64,000 bases of DNA from Accumulibacter appositus (GTDB lineage: Bacteria > Pseudomonadota > Gammaproteobacteria > Burkholderiales > Rhodocyclaceae), in the NCBI RefSeq assembly GCF_035440685.1, contig NZ_DAORMW010000028.1; one strand, written 5' to 3'. Made by a program: the position numbers and the translations under genes. Below, in pieces: positions 32,657-42,625 of this stretch (position 1 is its first letter; each line of letters begins with the position of its first letter). Under the pieces are notes generated by a model. It made no database searches, was not told the DNA's origin, and worked only from the letters and a program-made list of their open reading frames with translations.

Positions 32657-33694
32657 TCAGGGAAGCACTTCGAGCGCTGGCGGCTGGCCGCCGACGTAGT
32701 CAAGGCGAGCATGCAGCGCCCGGCTGACCTGTAGCCGACCTTCGGCATCGACCCTGAGCACCTGCTCCAACTGCAACACGCGCGCCAGGCGCGGCCAGTC
32801 GGCGCCGGCAATGAACAAGGGCTTGGAGGCGACATCAGAAAGCATCCCGGCAGCGGGGCGGGCGCTGACCAGCACGCTCAGTGCCTGCGTATGGGTCACC
32901 GGCTGAGCACTACGAGGGTCGAGCAGGTGGCAGTAGCGCCGGCCGTGGCTCTCGAAATAGCGTTGGTAGTCGCCCGAGGTGCCAATCGCCTCGCCGTCGT
33001 CGAGTTCGACGGTCGCCAGCGGACCCGGCTGACGCGGGTGCTGGATACCGACCCGCCAGCGCTCACCGTTCTTGCTGCCCAGCGCCAGAACATTTCCACC
33101 AATGTTGATCAACGCATTATGTACGCCCTGCACCTTGAGAAGACGCGCCGCGCGGTCCAGCGCCACCCCCTTGAGGTAGCCGCCAAAGTCGAGCGCCAGC
33201 ATGGCGTTGCGACTACTGACCTGCAATTTGTCGAGTTGCAGATCGGCGATCCCGGGTCGCGCCGCTCGCCAGGCAGCCAGCGCGCCGGCATCGGGCAAGC
33301 TGGCTGGCAACTGGTCGGACTGAAAACCCCACAGCGCGATCAGGGCGCCGATGCCGGGATCGAAAAGCCCTTCGCTGAGCCGCGAAAAACGCTGCGCGTC
33401 GGCCAGCAGGCCGGCCATTTCCGGCGTCACCGTGAGCGATCGGCCAGCGGTCAGTGCCTGATTCAGGCGACTCAGTTCGGAAGGCTGCCAGGCGTGATAG
33501 CTGCGGTGCAGACGGTCGAATTCACGCAGCACGGCCGCCGCTGCGGGGCGTGCCTCGGCCTCGGCAAGGCCGGCAATCAAGACCTCGACACGGGTACCGA
33601 AGACGAAGGCCTGCTGCTGGTACAGCGGCGCCCGGCCGCAGGCCGCAAGAAGACAGGCCAGCGCGAAGAGGAGGATTAGGCGGCGGCCACGCAC
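32657..33694 (-). CDS. apbE: FAD:protein FMN transferase (lipoprotein)
   Basis: Attaches FMN covalently to Thr of periplasm-facing flavoproteins such as NqrB/NqrC, RnfD/RnfG or NosR. 345 residues: lipoprotein signal LFALACLLAACG, FVFGTRVEVLIAG at ~30, DFGGYLKGVALDRAA with the ApbE Lys at ~175, and a C-terminal GMLSDVASKPLFIAG. GTG 33694 overlaps the gshB stop by 19 bp. Its target in this organism is not in the window. It separates gshB from the PTS genes that usually follow directly. Confidence 0.9.
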   Translation of the reverse strand: MRGRRLILLFALACLLAACGRAPLYQQQAFVFGTRVEVLIAGLAEAEARPAAAAVLREFDRLHRSYHAWQPSELSRLNQALTAGRSLTVTPEMAGLLADAQRFSRLSEGLFDPGIGALIALWGFQSDQLPASLPDAGALAAWRAARPGIADLQLDKLQVSSRNAMLALDFGGYLKGVALDRAARLLKVQGVHNALINIGGNVLALGSKNGERWRVGIQHPRQPGPLATVELDDGEAIGTSGDYQRYFESHGRRYCHLLDPRSAQPVTHTQALSVLVSARPAAGMLSDVASKPLFIAGADWPRLARVLQLEQVLRVDAEGRLQVSRALHARLDYVGGQPPALEVLP

Positions 33695-34629
33695 GCACGT
33701 TCCAGCGCCACCACGAACAGCTCGGCGGCGTCAAAACCGGTCTGCTCGGCAATTTCCACGATGCACGTCGGGCTGGTGATGTTGATCTCGGTCAGCCAGT
33801 CGCCGATCACGTCGAGACCGACGAAGAACAAACCGCGCGCCGCCAATAGCGGCGCCAGCGTGGTCGCGATCTCGCGGTCGCGCGCGCTCAGTTCGCGGGC
33901 CACGCCACGGCCGCCGACGGCGAGATTGCCGCGCGTCTCGCCAGCTTTTGGAATGCGTGCCAGGCAGTAGGGAACGACTTCGCCGCCAACGATCAGAATG
34001 CGCTTGTCGCCGTCGACGATCTCCGGAATGTAGCGCTGGGCAATCACCGTACGTGCGCCATTGTGCGTCAAGGTCTCGACGATCACGTTGCGATTCGGAT
34101 CATCGTGACGAACGCGGAAGACGCCAGTCCCACCCATTCCATCGAGCGGCTTGACGATCGTATCCCGCTCGAGATCGATGAAGGCCTGGATCAACGCGGG
34201 AACACGGGCGACCACCCCAGGTACCGCAAATTGCGGAAATTCAGCCACCGACAACTTCTCGGAATGATCGCGCAGGGCACGCGGCCGATTGAAAACGCGC
34301 GCACCCTCGGCCTCGGCGCGCTCAAGCAGCCAGGTGCTGGTCACGTACTCGGCATCGAAGGGTGGATCCTTGCGCATCATCACGGCGGCGAAATCGCGCA
34401 GCGCAACGACATGGCGATCAACCTCGACGAACCAGTCATCATCGTCGGCGAGCATTTCCAGATGCACCGCTTCGGCACAGACCCCATGCAGCGCCGACCA
34501 GTGAATCGCCGATTGCTGCACTGCCCACACCGCGTGCCCGGCCGCCTGCGCGGCGCGCATCAAGGCGATGCTGGTGTCCTTGTACGCTTTCAGTGAAGGC
34601 AAGGGATCGACGACAAATGCTAGACGCAT
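33676..34629 (-). CDS. gshB: Glutathione synthetase
   Basis: Joins gamma-glutamylcysteine and glycine. ATP-grasp enzyme of 317 residues: FVVDPLPSLKAYKDTSIALM start, MMRKDPPFDAEYVTSTWLLE near 85, KPLDGMGGTGVFR glycine loop near 145 and LTEINITSPTCIVEI metal-binding end near 275. About 135 bp without a gene separate it from the methyltransferase on the same strand. Confidence 0.97.
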   Translation of the reverse strand: MRLAFVVDPLPSLKAYKDTSIALMRAAQAAGHAVWAVQQSAIHWSALHGVCAEAVHLEMLADDDDWFVEVDRHVVALRDFAAVMMRKDPPFDAEYVTSTWLLERAEAEGARVFNRPRALRDHSEKLSVAEFPQFAVPGVVARVPALIQAFIDLERDTIVKPLDGMGGTGVFRVRHDDPNRNVIVETLTHNGARTVIAQRYIPEIVDGDKRILIVGGEVVPYCLARIPKAGETRGNLAVGGRGVARELSARDREIATTLAPLLAARGLFFVGLDVIGDWLTEINITSPTCIVEIAEQTGFDAAELFVVALERACVAAA

Positions 34630-34764
34630 GATAGTTGCTCCTCCAGGGGTGCCGTGCGTTCGCGCCAGCGAAGCGGCATTTGTACGAGCCGGGCGACGAC
34701 CCGGTAGGTGCCGACACCGCTCGGCGCTGCTGCGGCAAGCGACGCCAAGCTTTGATCCGCGATC

Positions 34765-36003
34765 TTACACCGCGCAGCCACTCAGGAAGGCACGGAAAGC
34801 CTCGGGAAGCGGCGTCTGTTCGAGACTGCGCTGGGTAAACAGAAAGCGACCGTCACAGACGAAGCCGAGGTCGGCCCAATCGACGCTGTTCAAGGCCGCT
34901 GCCAGCACCGTCACATCAACCGCCGGATCGCGCGGAAAAATCGCCAGCACCGCGCCGTCGTAGTTTGTGCAGTGATGAACGAAGAACGGTCGCGGGCGGC
35001 GAGTCTTGTTGTTCACATAGACCCGCGGCTGGGTCGACTGGTGATAGCCACGCCCCCAGTGCCACCAGTTGGATTCCTCGAAGGGCCGGATTCGGCGCGC
35101 GATCAGGCGCTCCTTGTGCGCCAGCAGCGCCTTTGGCGGCGGCGCGCCCGGCTCGCACCACAGCATTCGCCGCGTGGCGCCAGTGGTCACCGTTGCCGAA
35201 CAGACGAAGCTGCGATTGCCGTAGGCCTCGCTGGCATACAGATCGTCGGCCCCGGATACGGCACCGACCTTGACGAAGGCAATGTCGGTCAGGTGCAGGC
35301 CATAGTCTCCGCGGGTAAACAAGAGGTGACCGCCGCTTTCCACGAAGTGGCGATCCTCCCACTGCAATCTTTCCAGGCCAGCCAGCCCATCGGCAACGCC
35401 CTGCGCGGCGTAGCGCGTGCTACGCGAAAAATTGTCGCGTTCGAAACGCCAGATCGCGCAGTTCGGTGTGGCGTCGGCAAAGAGACGCGAGTCGCCAAGA
35501 TCGACGAAGTCGGTGATCGTTCCGGCCGCATAGAGCAGCCGGTTGAGCGGTATCGCCGAAGTCGCCTTGAGAAAATCGCGTGGCGTGATGAATACCAGTT
35601 CACCGCCGGGCGCCAGGTGGCGCAGGCACTTCTCGATGAAGAACAAATACAGATTGGCACGCCCATCGAGAACACTGGCCTTGCTTAGCGCACGCGTCCC
35701 GGCCGCAATATCCTGATAGCGCACGTAGGGCGGATTGCCGATGATCGTCGCGAAAGTTTCGCTCTCCGGCAGCGCGAAGAAGTCCATCACCCGCGCCCCA
35801 GGGGGTGCGTGCTGGGCATCGATTTCGATGCCCAGCGAAAACGGGAAATGCTGCAGGAAGGCACCGTTGCCGCAGGCTGGCTCGAGCACCCGGCCGCGGT
35901 TGCGGACCAGGGCCAGCATCGCCGCGACGATCGCCGGCGGCGTGAACACCTGTCCGAGACCGCCGACATCGAACGTGGCGGGCACTGGCGAGCCTATTGC
36001 CAT
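34765..36003 (-). CDS. Orphan N6-adenine-specific DNA methyltransferase
   Basis: 412 residues of the gamma/Eco57I-like amino-methyltransferase type. Motif X region FTPPAIVAAML (20-30), motif I LEPACGNGAFL (40-50), motif IV NPPY (90-93, IIGNPPYVRYQ), and a C-terminal half with Trp-rich SNWWHWGRGYHQ and PRVYVNNKTRRPRPFF that should be the target-recognition part. No restriction endonuclease or specificity gene is adjacent, so it looks solitary. Downstream (minus strand) lies gshB. Methylation site unknown; a role in gene regulation or protection is possible. Confidence 0.85.
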   Translation of the reverse strand: MAIGSPVPATFDVGGLGQVFTPPAIVAAMLALVRNRGRVLEPACGNGAFLQHFPFSLGIEIDAQHAPPGARVMDFFALPESETFATIIGNPPYVRYQDIAAGTRALSKASVLDGRANLYLFFIEKCLRHLAPGGELVFITPRDFLKATSAIPLNRLLYAAGTITDFVDLGDSRLFADATPNCAIWRFERDNFSRSTRYAAQGVADGLAGLERLQWEDRHFVESGGHLLFTRGDYGLHLTDIAFVKVGAVSGADDLYASEAYGNRSFVCSATVTTGATRRMLWCEPGAPPPKALLAHKERLIARRIRPFEESNWWHWGRGYHQSTQPRVYVNNKTRRPRPFFVHHCTNYDGAVLAIFPRDPAVDVTVLAAALNSVDWADLGFVCDGRFLFTQRSLEQTPLPEAFRAFLSGCAV

Positions 36004-36034
36004 CGGCCACCAGTGAGCGGCAGCAGCGTCGCCG

Positions 36035-36514
36035 TCAACGCCCGCTCCAGGGCATGACCGGGACCGTCGAAATGCTGTTTGCCGGCGCGCCGTCGATCAA
36101 TTTTCGGCTGATCGCCAGGTAAACCAGGGTGTTGTTGGCGGCGTCCCACATCCGGATGACCCGCGTCTCCTTGAACATGATCGAGGTATCTTCGGCGAAC
36201 ACCACCTGCTGTTTCGGCAGCTTGGCCGGCAGCGTGATCGGGCCCGTCTGTCGACAGGCGAGCGAAAACTGCGACGGATCCTGCGCCAGGCCAAAACTGC
36301 CGCTGACACCACCGGTTCGCGCCTGGCTGACGTGGCAGGTCACACCCGGCACCTGCCGGTCGGAAAAGCTATCGACACATATCTTGTGATTGGCGCCGAT
36401 CAGCTTCCACTCGGTGGTCACGCAACCGACCTCGTCGGCAAGCGCCAAAGCACTCGAGAAGACCAGTGCGCCAAGCATGGTCGCCCTGGTCAAGCCTGCT
36501 GTTCGCTCGATCAT
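36035..36514 (-). CDS. creA: CreA family protein
   Basis: Exported protein of 159 residues. Signal peptide (LTRATMLGALVFSSALALA), then a domain with ADEVGCVTTEWKLIGANHKI, two Cys, RTGGVSGSFGLAQDPSQFSLAC and the very conserved NSISTVPVMPW end, matching E. coli CreA. ATG 36514 was chosen because AAGGAG lies five bases upstream; ATG 36538 would precede it. Function is not known even in E. coli. Between the methyltransferase and parC. Confidence 0.9.
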   Translation of the reverse strand: MIERTAGLTRATMLGALVFSSALALADEVGCVTTEWKLIGANHKICVDSFSDRQVPGVTCHVSQARTGGVSGSFGLAQDPSQFSLACRQTGPITLPAKLPKQQVVFAEDTSIMFKETRVIRMWDAANNTLVYLAISRKLIDGAPANSISTVPVMPWSGR

Positions 36515-36534
36515 CCTTTCTCCTTCGCCATGAA

Positions 36535-38916
36535 TCACTCCTGATACACCTCCAACGTCACGTTGGTGATTTGCCCCACCGGCGAACCCCGCCGGGCGCG
36601 CTGGCCGAGATGGCGATCCTCGGAAAGCAGCGTCTTGCTGCGGCTACGCGCCATTCCTTTTATCGTTACTCGTGGCCCCTGGGTGAGCAGCACCGCGCGC
36701 AGCGATTCGTCGCCGTGCAGGCCAATGATCTGAACGCCCTTGCCACTGGCCAGGCGTTTCATCTGTTCGAGCGGGAAAATTAGCAGGCGGCCATCTTCCG
36801 AAAGTGCCGCCAGATGATCCTGTCCGATGATCCGCAACAGCGGCAGGATGGTCGCACCGTCTTCGACGGCGAGGAAAGCCTTGCCGGCTTTCTGCCGCGA
36901 GAGCAGGTCGCCATACTTGCAGATGAAGCCATAACCCGAGGTCTTGGCGACCAGCAATCGGTCGTCGGCACGGCCGGTGATCACGTGCGCGATCCTGCCA
37001 CCACCCAGTTCGACGAACGACGACAGGGGCGCGCCCATGCCACGACCGTCGGGCAGGCTGGCCACAGCGACGGTGAAGGCGCGGCCCTCGGTGGAGATGA
37101 TCACCAGCGAGTCGATCGAACGGCATTCCTGCGCCGAACCGGCCCGGTCGCCGTCCTTGAAGACGACTCCCGAGAGATCCAGGCCGTGCCCTTGCCTGAC
37201 CCGTGCCCAGCCTTTTTCGGAGATGATCACCGTCACCGGCTCGTCGGCGACGGCCGCCGCTTCCGCCCGTGAAGCGGTGACCGCGGTTTCGATGATCGTC
37301 CGCCGCGCGTCGCCGTGTTTCTCGGCGTCGGCCTTGATTTCCCGGATCACCTGCCGGCGCAGCAGGAGGTCGCTGCCGAGTAGCTTCAGCAGGCCTTCGC
37401 GCTCACTGCGCAGCTTGGCGAGTTCCTGCTCGATGCGGATTCCCTCGAGTCGCGCCAGTTGGCGCAGGCGGATTTCGAGGATGTCCTCCGCCTGCCGATC
37501 CGAGAGGATGAAGCGCGCGATCAGCGCCGCTTTCGGGTCGTCGGATTCGCGGATGATGCGAATCACTTCGTCGATGTTCAGGAAGACGATGTGCCGGCCT
37601 TCGAGGATATGGATGCGGTCGTCGGCTTTCTGCAAACGATACTCGGTGCGCCGGAAGACCGTCCGCAGGCGGAAGGTGCACCACTCGCCGATCAGGTCGA
37701 CCAGCGATTTCTGGCACGGCCGACCATCGATACCGACCGCCACCAGATTGATCGGCGCCGAGGTTTCGAGGCTGGTATGGGCGAGCAGCAAAGCGACGAA
37801 TTCCTTGCGGTCGATGCGTGAACTGCTCGGTTCGAACACCAGCCGAATGTCGTCGTCCTTGCCTGATTCATCGCGCGCGCGATCCAGCTGCGAGGCCATC
37901 AGCGCCTTCAGCTGTGCCGCCGATTGCTCGATGGCTTTCTTGCCCGGTCGCGGCTGCGGATTGAGCAGCGCACCGATTTCGGAGAGCACCTTGGCCGACG
38001 ACACGCCCGGCGGCAACTCGGTGAACACCAGTTGCCAGGCGCCGCGCGCCATCTCCTCGATCTCGTAGCGCGCCCGCACGCGCAGGCTGCCACGGCCGCT
38101 GCGATACGCCGCAGCGATATCGGCAGGCGGAGAAATGATCTGGCCGCCGCCCGGGTAGTCGGGCCCGGGCACAAGTTCCAGCAGTTGGTCGACACCGGCT
38201 GCCGGGTGCTCGATCTTGTGGATCGCCGCCGCCGCGACTTCGCGCAGGTTATGCGCAGGAATTTCGGTCGCCATGCCGACGGCGATTCCCGAAGCGCCGT
38301 TGAGCAGCAGGAAAGGCAGGCGTGCCGGCAAGAAGGCCGGCTCATCGAAGGATCCGTCATAGTTGGGCAGGAAGTCGACCGTGCCTTCACCGAGTTCGCC
38401 GAGCAAGAGCTCGGCGATAGGCGTCAGGCGCGCCTCGGTGTAGCGCATGGCCGCGGCGTTGTCGCCATCACGCGAACCGAAATTGCCCTGCCCGTCGACC
38501 AGCGGATAACGCAGCATGAACGGCTGCGCGACGCGCACCATCGCGTCGTAGGCCGAGGTATCACCGTGCGGATGATACTTGCCGATCACGTCGCCAACGA
38601 CGCGCGCCGACTTTACCGGCTTGGCGGTGGACGACAGGCCGAGCTCGCGCATTGCGAACAGCACCCGCCGCTGCACCGGCTTCAGCCCATCCTTGACGTC
38701 CGGCAAGGCCCGCCCCTTGACGACCGCGATCGCATACTCGAGGTAGTCACGCGCCGCCGAGTCGTGCAGCAGGATGCTGTCACTCCCGTCATCGCCGCCA
38801 TCGCCCCGGTCGTCATCAACGACCGCTGGCGGTACACCGCCGGGCGGCAGCGCTGGCGACGCGTCGGTCGGCGGCATTTCGGCAAACAGGTCTGGCGTTG
38901 AGTCGTCCTTGCTCAC
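36535..38916 (-). CDS. parC: DNA topoisomerase IV subunit A
   Basis: Breakage-reunion subunit that decatenates daughter chromosomes. 793 residues: an acidic, disordered first 45 residues, then the winged-helix with KYHPHGDTSAYDAM (quinolone-pocket positions T120 and D124), catalytic Tyr159 (AAAMRYTEARL), coiled-coil gate region ~400-480 and a C-terminal beta-pinwheel ending in GSPVGQITNVTLEVYQE. GTG start at 38916. Follows parE with a 13-bp gap; a single co-transcribed parE-parC pair. Confidence 0.97.
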   Translation of the reverse strand: MSKDDSTPDLFAEMPPTDASPALPPGGVPPAVVDDDRGDGGDDGSDSILLHDSAARDYLEYAIAVVKGRALPDVKDGLKPVQRRVLFAMRELGLSSTAKPVKSARVVGDVIGKYHPHGDTSAYDAMVRVAQPFMLRYPLVDGQGNFGSRDGDNAAAMRYTEARLTPIAELLLGELGEGTVDFLPNYDGSFDEPAFLPARLPFLLLNGASGIAVGMATEIPAHNLREVAAAAIHKIEHPAAGVDQLLELVPGPDYPGGGQIISPPADIAAAYRSGRGSLRVRARYEIEEMARGAWQLVFTELPPGVSSAKVLSEIGALLNPQPRPGKKAIEQSAAQLKALMASQLDRARDESGKDDDIRLVFEPSSSRIDRKEFVALLLAHTSLETSAPINLVAVGIDGRPCQKSLVDLIGEWCTFRLRTVFRRTEYRLQKADDRIHILEGRHIVFLNIDEVIRIIRESDDPKAALIARFILSDRQAEDILEIRLRQLARLEGIRIEQELAKLRSEREGLLKLLGSDLLLRRQVIREIKADAEKHGDARRTIIETAVTASRAEAAAVADEPVTVIISEKGWARVRQGHGLDLSGVVFKDGDRAGSAQECRSIDSLVIISTEGRAFTVAVASLPDGRGMGAPLSSFVELGGGRIAHVITGRADDRLLVAKTSGYGFICKYGDLLSRQKAGKAFLAVEDGATILPLLRIIGQDHLAALSEDGRLLIFPLEQMKRLASGKGVQIIGLHGDESLRAVLLTQGPRVTIKGMARSRSKTLLSEDRHLGQRARRGSPVGQITNVTLEVYQE

Positions 38917-38929
38917 GTTCAGCTCACCC

Positions 38930-40879
38930 TCAAATGTCGGCGCCGATCAGCGCGCCGTTGTCTTCCATCCACGCCCGCCGACCTGCGGACTCGCTCTTGC
39001 CCATCAACATCTGCATCACCGGCCTGGCCACCTCGCCAGCCGGCATGCGGACGCGCATCAGGCGCCGCGTATCGGGCGACATGGTGGTCTCCCAAAGTTG
39101 TTCGGGATTCATCTCGCCGAGGCCCTTGAAGCGCGAGATGGCGATCGCATCGGCCTTGATCCCCTCGATGCGCATCCGATCGAGCGTCGCCTGCCGTTCG
39201 TCGCTGTCGAGGGCATATAGCTTGCGCGGTGGCCGGTTCTTGCCCTGGCCGGGGACATCGAGGCGAAACAGTGGCGGTTGCGCAAAATACAGATGGCCGC
39301 GGGCAATCAGCTTCGGGAAATGGCGGTAGAAAAGCGTGCACAGCAGGACGCGGATATGCGAGCCATCAACGTCGGCATCGGTCATGATCACCACCTTGCC
39401 GTAGCGCAGATTGTTCAGCACCGTGTCCGGCGCACTCGCCGGATGCGGATCGATACCCAGGGCGACGGCAATGTCGTGCACCTCCCGGTTGGCAAACAGG
39501 CTACCGGCTTCCACCTCCCAGGTATTGAGCACCTTGCCGCGCAGCGGCAGGATCGCCTGCAGTTCCTTGTCGCGCCCCGATTTCGCCGAGCCACCGGCGG
39601 AGTCGCCCTCGACCAGGAAAATCTCGTTGCGACGAGTATCCTCGCTCTGACAATCCGAGAGCTTGCCGGGCAGGATCGCCACCCCCGACTGCTTGCGTTT
39701 CTCGACTTTCTGACCGGCACGCGTACGCGCCTGCGCCGCACGGATGGCCAGGTCGGTAATCTTCTTGGCCGCATCCGGGTGTTCGTTGAGCCACAGCTCC
39801 AGCGGGTCGCGCAGCATACGCGCGACCAGCGCCACCGCGTCGCGCGAGTTGAGGCGCTCCTTGGTCTGGCCCTGAAACGAGGGATCGAGCATGCGCACTG
39901 CGAGAACGAAGCTGGCCCGAGAAAAAACGTCTTCGGCCGCCAGCTTGACGCCCTTCGGCAGTAGCGCGTGGTGATCGGCAAAACTTTTCACCGCGTCCAG
40001 CGCCGCTTGCCGCAAACCCGCCTCGTGCGTTCCACCGGATGGTGTCGGAATCAGATTGACGTAGGATTCGCGCGCCAGGCCTCCATCGGCCGTCCAGCAG
40101 ATCGCCCAGGCAGCACCCGAGCCAACCGGGAAGTTCTCGTCGCCCTTGGGCGCATACTTCTCGCCACTGAACACCGGCGCGACCGCTTCGCCTTCGATCT
40201 GCTCACTCAGGTACTGCAGCATGCCATCGGCGAAACACCATTCTCTGGTCGCGCCCCCCTCGATGTGCAGTGAAACCTGCAGCCCCGGCAGTAGCAACGC
40301 CTTGCTGCGCAGCAGGCGCTCGAGCTGCGGCAACGGGATCAGCGGCGAGTCGAAGAAGCTCGCGTCCGGCCAGGCGCGCAGGCGCGTGCCGCTGGCTTTC
40401 TTGGGCGCGTCGCCGATTCGCTGCAGCGGCTCGAGCACGCTCCCGCCGGCGAACGCCATGCGATGCCGCCCGCCATCACGGACCACCTCGACTTCGAGCC
40501 GTGTCGACAGCGCGTTGGTCACCGAGACGCCAACCCCGTGCAAGCCGCCCGAGAAGCGATACGCCGATTCGCGCTCATCCTTGTTGAACTTGCCGCCCGC
40601 GTGCAAGCGTGTGAACACCACCTCCACCGTCGGCACCTGTTCGAGCGGGTGAATTTCGACTGGAATACCGCGCCCGTCGTCCTCGACACTGACCGACTGG
40701 TCAGCGTGCAGGGTCACCGTGATGCGTTTGCAGAAGCCGCCCAGCGCCTCGTCGGCCGCATTGTCGATCGCTTCCTGGATGATGTGCAAGGGACAATCGA
40801 TGCGCGTATACATCCCGGGACGATGGCGCACCGGCTCCAGCCCCTTGAGAACGGCGATCGATTCTGCGGTGTAGCTCAT
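38930..40879 (-). CDS. parE: DNA topoisomerase IV subunit B
   Basis: ATPase subunit of topoisomerase IV. 649 residues: GHKL ATP site (IDNAADEALGG, near 37; DDGRGIPVE, near 67; GGLHGVGVSVTNALS, near 110), transducer, TOPRIM domain with EGDSAGGSAKSGRD (near 425) and DADVDGSHIRVLL (near 502). ATG 40879 with GGAG nine bases upstream. Followed by parC. Confidence 0.97.
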   Translation of the reverse strand: MSYTAESIAVLKGLEPVRHRPGMYTRIDCPLHIIQEAIDNAADEALGGFCKRITVTLHADQSVSVEDDGRGIPVEIHPLEQVPTVEVVFTRLHAGGKFNKDERESAYRFSGGLHGVGVSVTNALSTRLEVEVVRDGGRHRMAFAGGSVLEPLQRIGDAPKKASGTRLRAWPDASFFDSPLIPLPQLERLLRSKALLLPGLQVSLHIEGGATREWCFADGMLQYLSEQIEGEAVAPVFSGEKYAPKGDENFPVGSGAAWAICWTADGGLARESYVNLIPTPSGGTHEAGLRQAALDAVKSFADHHALLPKGVKLAAEDVFSRASFVLAVRMLDPSFQGQTKERLNSRDAVALVARMLRDPLELWLNEHPDAAKKITDLAIRAAQARTRAGQKVEKRKQSGVAILPGKLSDCQSEDTRRNEIFLVEGDSAGGSAKSGRDKELQAILPLRGKVLNTWEVEAGSLFANREVHDIAVALGIDPHPASAPDTVLNNLRYGKVVIMTDADVDGSHIRVLLCTLFYRHFPKLIARGHLYFAQPPLFRLDVPGQGKNRPPRKLYALDSDERQATLDRMRIEGIKADAIAISRFKGLGEMNPEQLWETTMSPDTRRLMRVRMPAGEVARPVMQMLMGKSESAGRRAWMEDNGALIGADI

Positions 40880-41520
40880 TACGGTGATTTCTCCAGCATG
40901 CCGCCCCGGCGCGAGTGGCGCGGGCGGTCAGGAACGCTTGTCCGGGTCGCCAGCAGTCTGGGTCGCGAGCGACGGCAACAGGCGCCATGGCAAGGCCACA
41001 ACGCCCGAACAGAGTCTGGCACCCAAGTATATCGAGCTGCGGAGTGTACTACCTCCTAGCGGCCACGGCGAAGCAATCGATAGGGCAAGCGAGCGCATTT
41101 CATGAACCGTCGCCGCGAATTCCCGGACAGTGATCCGCACTTCATCCCGAAGGCTTGCAGAAGCCACTTACTCTGGCCGGCCTCGGGAATGCGGTGGGGG
41201 CGCTGCCACGGCCGTGATACCATTCCGCGCCATCGGCGACGAGGCCTTTCGAGCGCGGTCGAGTTTTCGCGAGCTCTGACGGCTCCGCTCAGGCAGCGCC
41301 GATGCTCCGATCGTCTCCATCCGCAGCAGTGCGAGTCACCGGCCGTCAGATTGAACTCCAACCACCAACGCCTTCATCGACCCGCAGCCGCAATCAGGCC
41401 TGAAACTGCCGTCCGGACCACAGCAAGATGCCTGCCGGCGGCACTCGGAACCTTCGTGGTTGGCGGCGACCGCACGCCGACCCTGCCACCGTCCGACACA
41501 CGCCCGCTGGAGGGAGCGCC
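40880..41520. other. 641-bp gap between parE and the acyltransferase
   Basis: Divergent intergenic region. No reading frame shows a recognisable start, ribosome site or conserved motif on either strand. I found no tRNA, hairpin terminator or repeat. It should hold the parE promoter and the acyltransferase promoter; neither has a clear -35/-10 pair. The length is unusual for this compact window. Confidence 0.5.
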
Positions 41521-42597
41521 ATGGCCATGAACAGGTGGCAGTCGCTGCAGGCGCTCAGAGGGCTGGCAGCGCTTGCCGTGGTAGCCTTTCACCTGCAGTC
41601 GATCGAAAGGAAATACTCCGGCGGAGACCTGTTGCTGCCGGATTTCCTGGTCCTTGGGCAATCCGGGGTCGATCTGTTCTTCGTCATCAGCGGCTTCGTG
41701 ATGGTCTCGGTGAGCGGCGGGCGCTATGGCCGAAGCCGGGAAACGATGCGCTTTCTCTGGGGCCGTCTGACGCGAATATATCCTGCCTACTGGGTGTACT
41801 TCCTGCTCACCCTTGCTGTTCTCGTGGTCAAGCCAGCGTGGGTCAATTCCTCGCAAGACGGGCAGGCGGATTTGCTTTCGTCCTTCCTGCTGCTGCCCGG
41901 TTCCCCTCCTCTGGTCGCCGTCTCGTGGTCGCTGACGCACGAGTTGTGGTTCTACATCGTTTTTGCAGCCCTGTTGCGATTCCAGGAAAAGTGGCTGCTG
42001 CCGTCTCTATTGCTGTGGGCCGCGGTCGTCGCCACGGCGAATATCGTGCCGATGCCAGCCGACCTCCCAGCCCTGCTGGTGATCGCCTTTCACCCCTTCA
42101 GTATCGAGTTCATCATCGGTGCGCTGGTGGCGGTGTTCATCAACAGCAAACAGGCGCAGCGGATCTCGACGCTGCTGTCGACCGCCGCGGCGGCATTGGT
42201 CCTGGCCGCAGGCTTGCCGCTGCTTTACAGCTTCGACGTACTCAGTGCCTTCGGCCTGGCGCGAGCTGGTTTTGTCGGCACCTTGTGCGGCGTCCTGATA
42301 CTCGCCGTGGCGAACCTGGAGAAGAGCGGCCGCATCGTCGTGCCGCGTTTCCTGAGCTTCTTGGGAGATATCTCCTACACGGTCTACCTCTCGCATGTGC
42401 TCGTTCTATCGGCGATTGGTCGCCTGTGGGCGATGACCGGCCCGGCACCTGGCAAGGGCGTGGACAACGTGCTGGCTTGCCTGCTGATGCTTGCTGCAGT
42501 CGTGATCTATGCTTGGGCCGGCTACCGCTTCGTCGAGGAGCCGATACTGCGCGTCTCGCACCAGCTTCGCGAGCGTTGGTTCGATGGTTCGCGGTAG
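41521..42597 (+). CDS. Acyltransferase 3 family (OafA/ExoH-like) membrane protein
   Basis: 358 residues with about ten membrane helices. The N-terminal LRGLAALAVVAFHLQSIE with its catalytic His in the RGxxxxxVxxxH pattern, followed by FFVISGFVM, defines the acyltransferase-3 family. The C-terminal IYAWAGYRFVEEPILR end is also typical. Such enzymes O-acetylate or O-acylate surface sugars, peptidoglycan or exopolysaccharide; the substrate cannot be read here. Start at ATG 41521 because GGAGGGAG lies five bases upstream; no polysaccharide cluster is adjacent. Confidence 0.85.
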   Translation: MAMNRWQSLQALRGLAALAVVAFHLQSIERKYSGGDLLLPDFLVLGQSGVDLFFVISGFVMVSVSGGRYGRSRETMRFLWGRLTRIYPAYWVYFLLTLAVLVVKPAWVNSSQDGQADLLSSFLLLPGSPPLVAVSWSLTHELWFYIVFAALLRFQEKWLLPSLLLWAAVVATANIVPMPADLPALLVIAFHPFSIEFIIGALVAVFINSKQAQRISTLLSTAAAALVLAAGLPLLYSFDVLSAFGLARAGFVGTLCGVLILAVANLEKSGRIVVPRFLSFLGDISYTVYLSHVLVLSAIGRLWAMTGPAPGKGVDNVLACLLMLAAVVIYAWAGYRFVEEPILRVSHQLRERWFDGSR

Positions 42598-42625
42598 TCA
42601 GCGCATCACGCGCAGCAGTGAGGCC

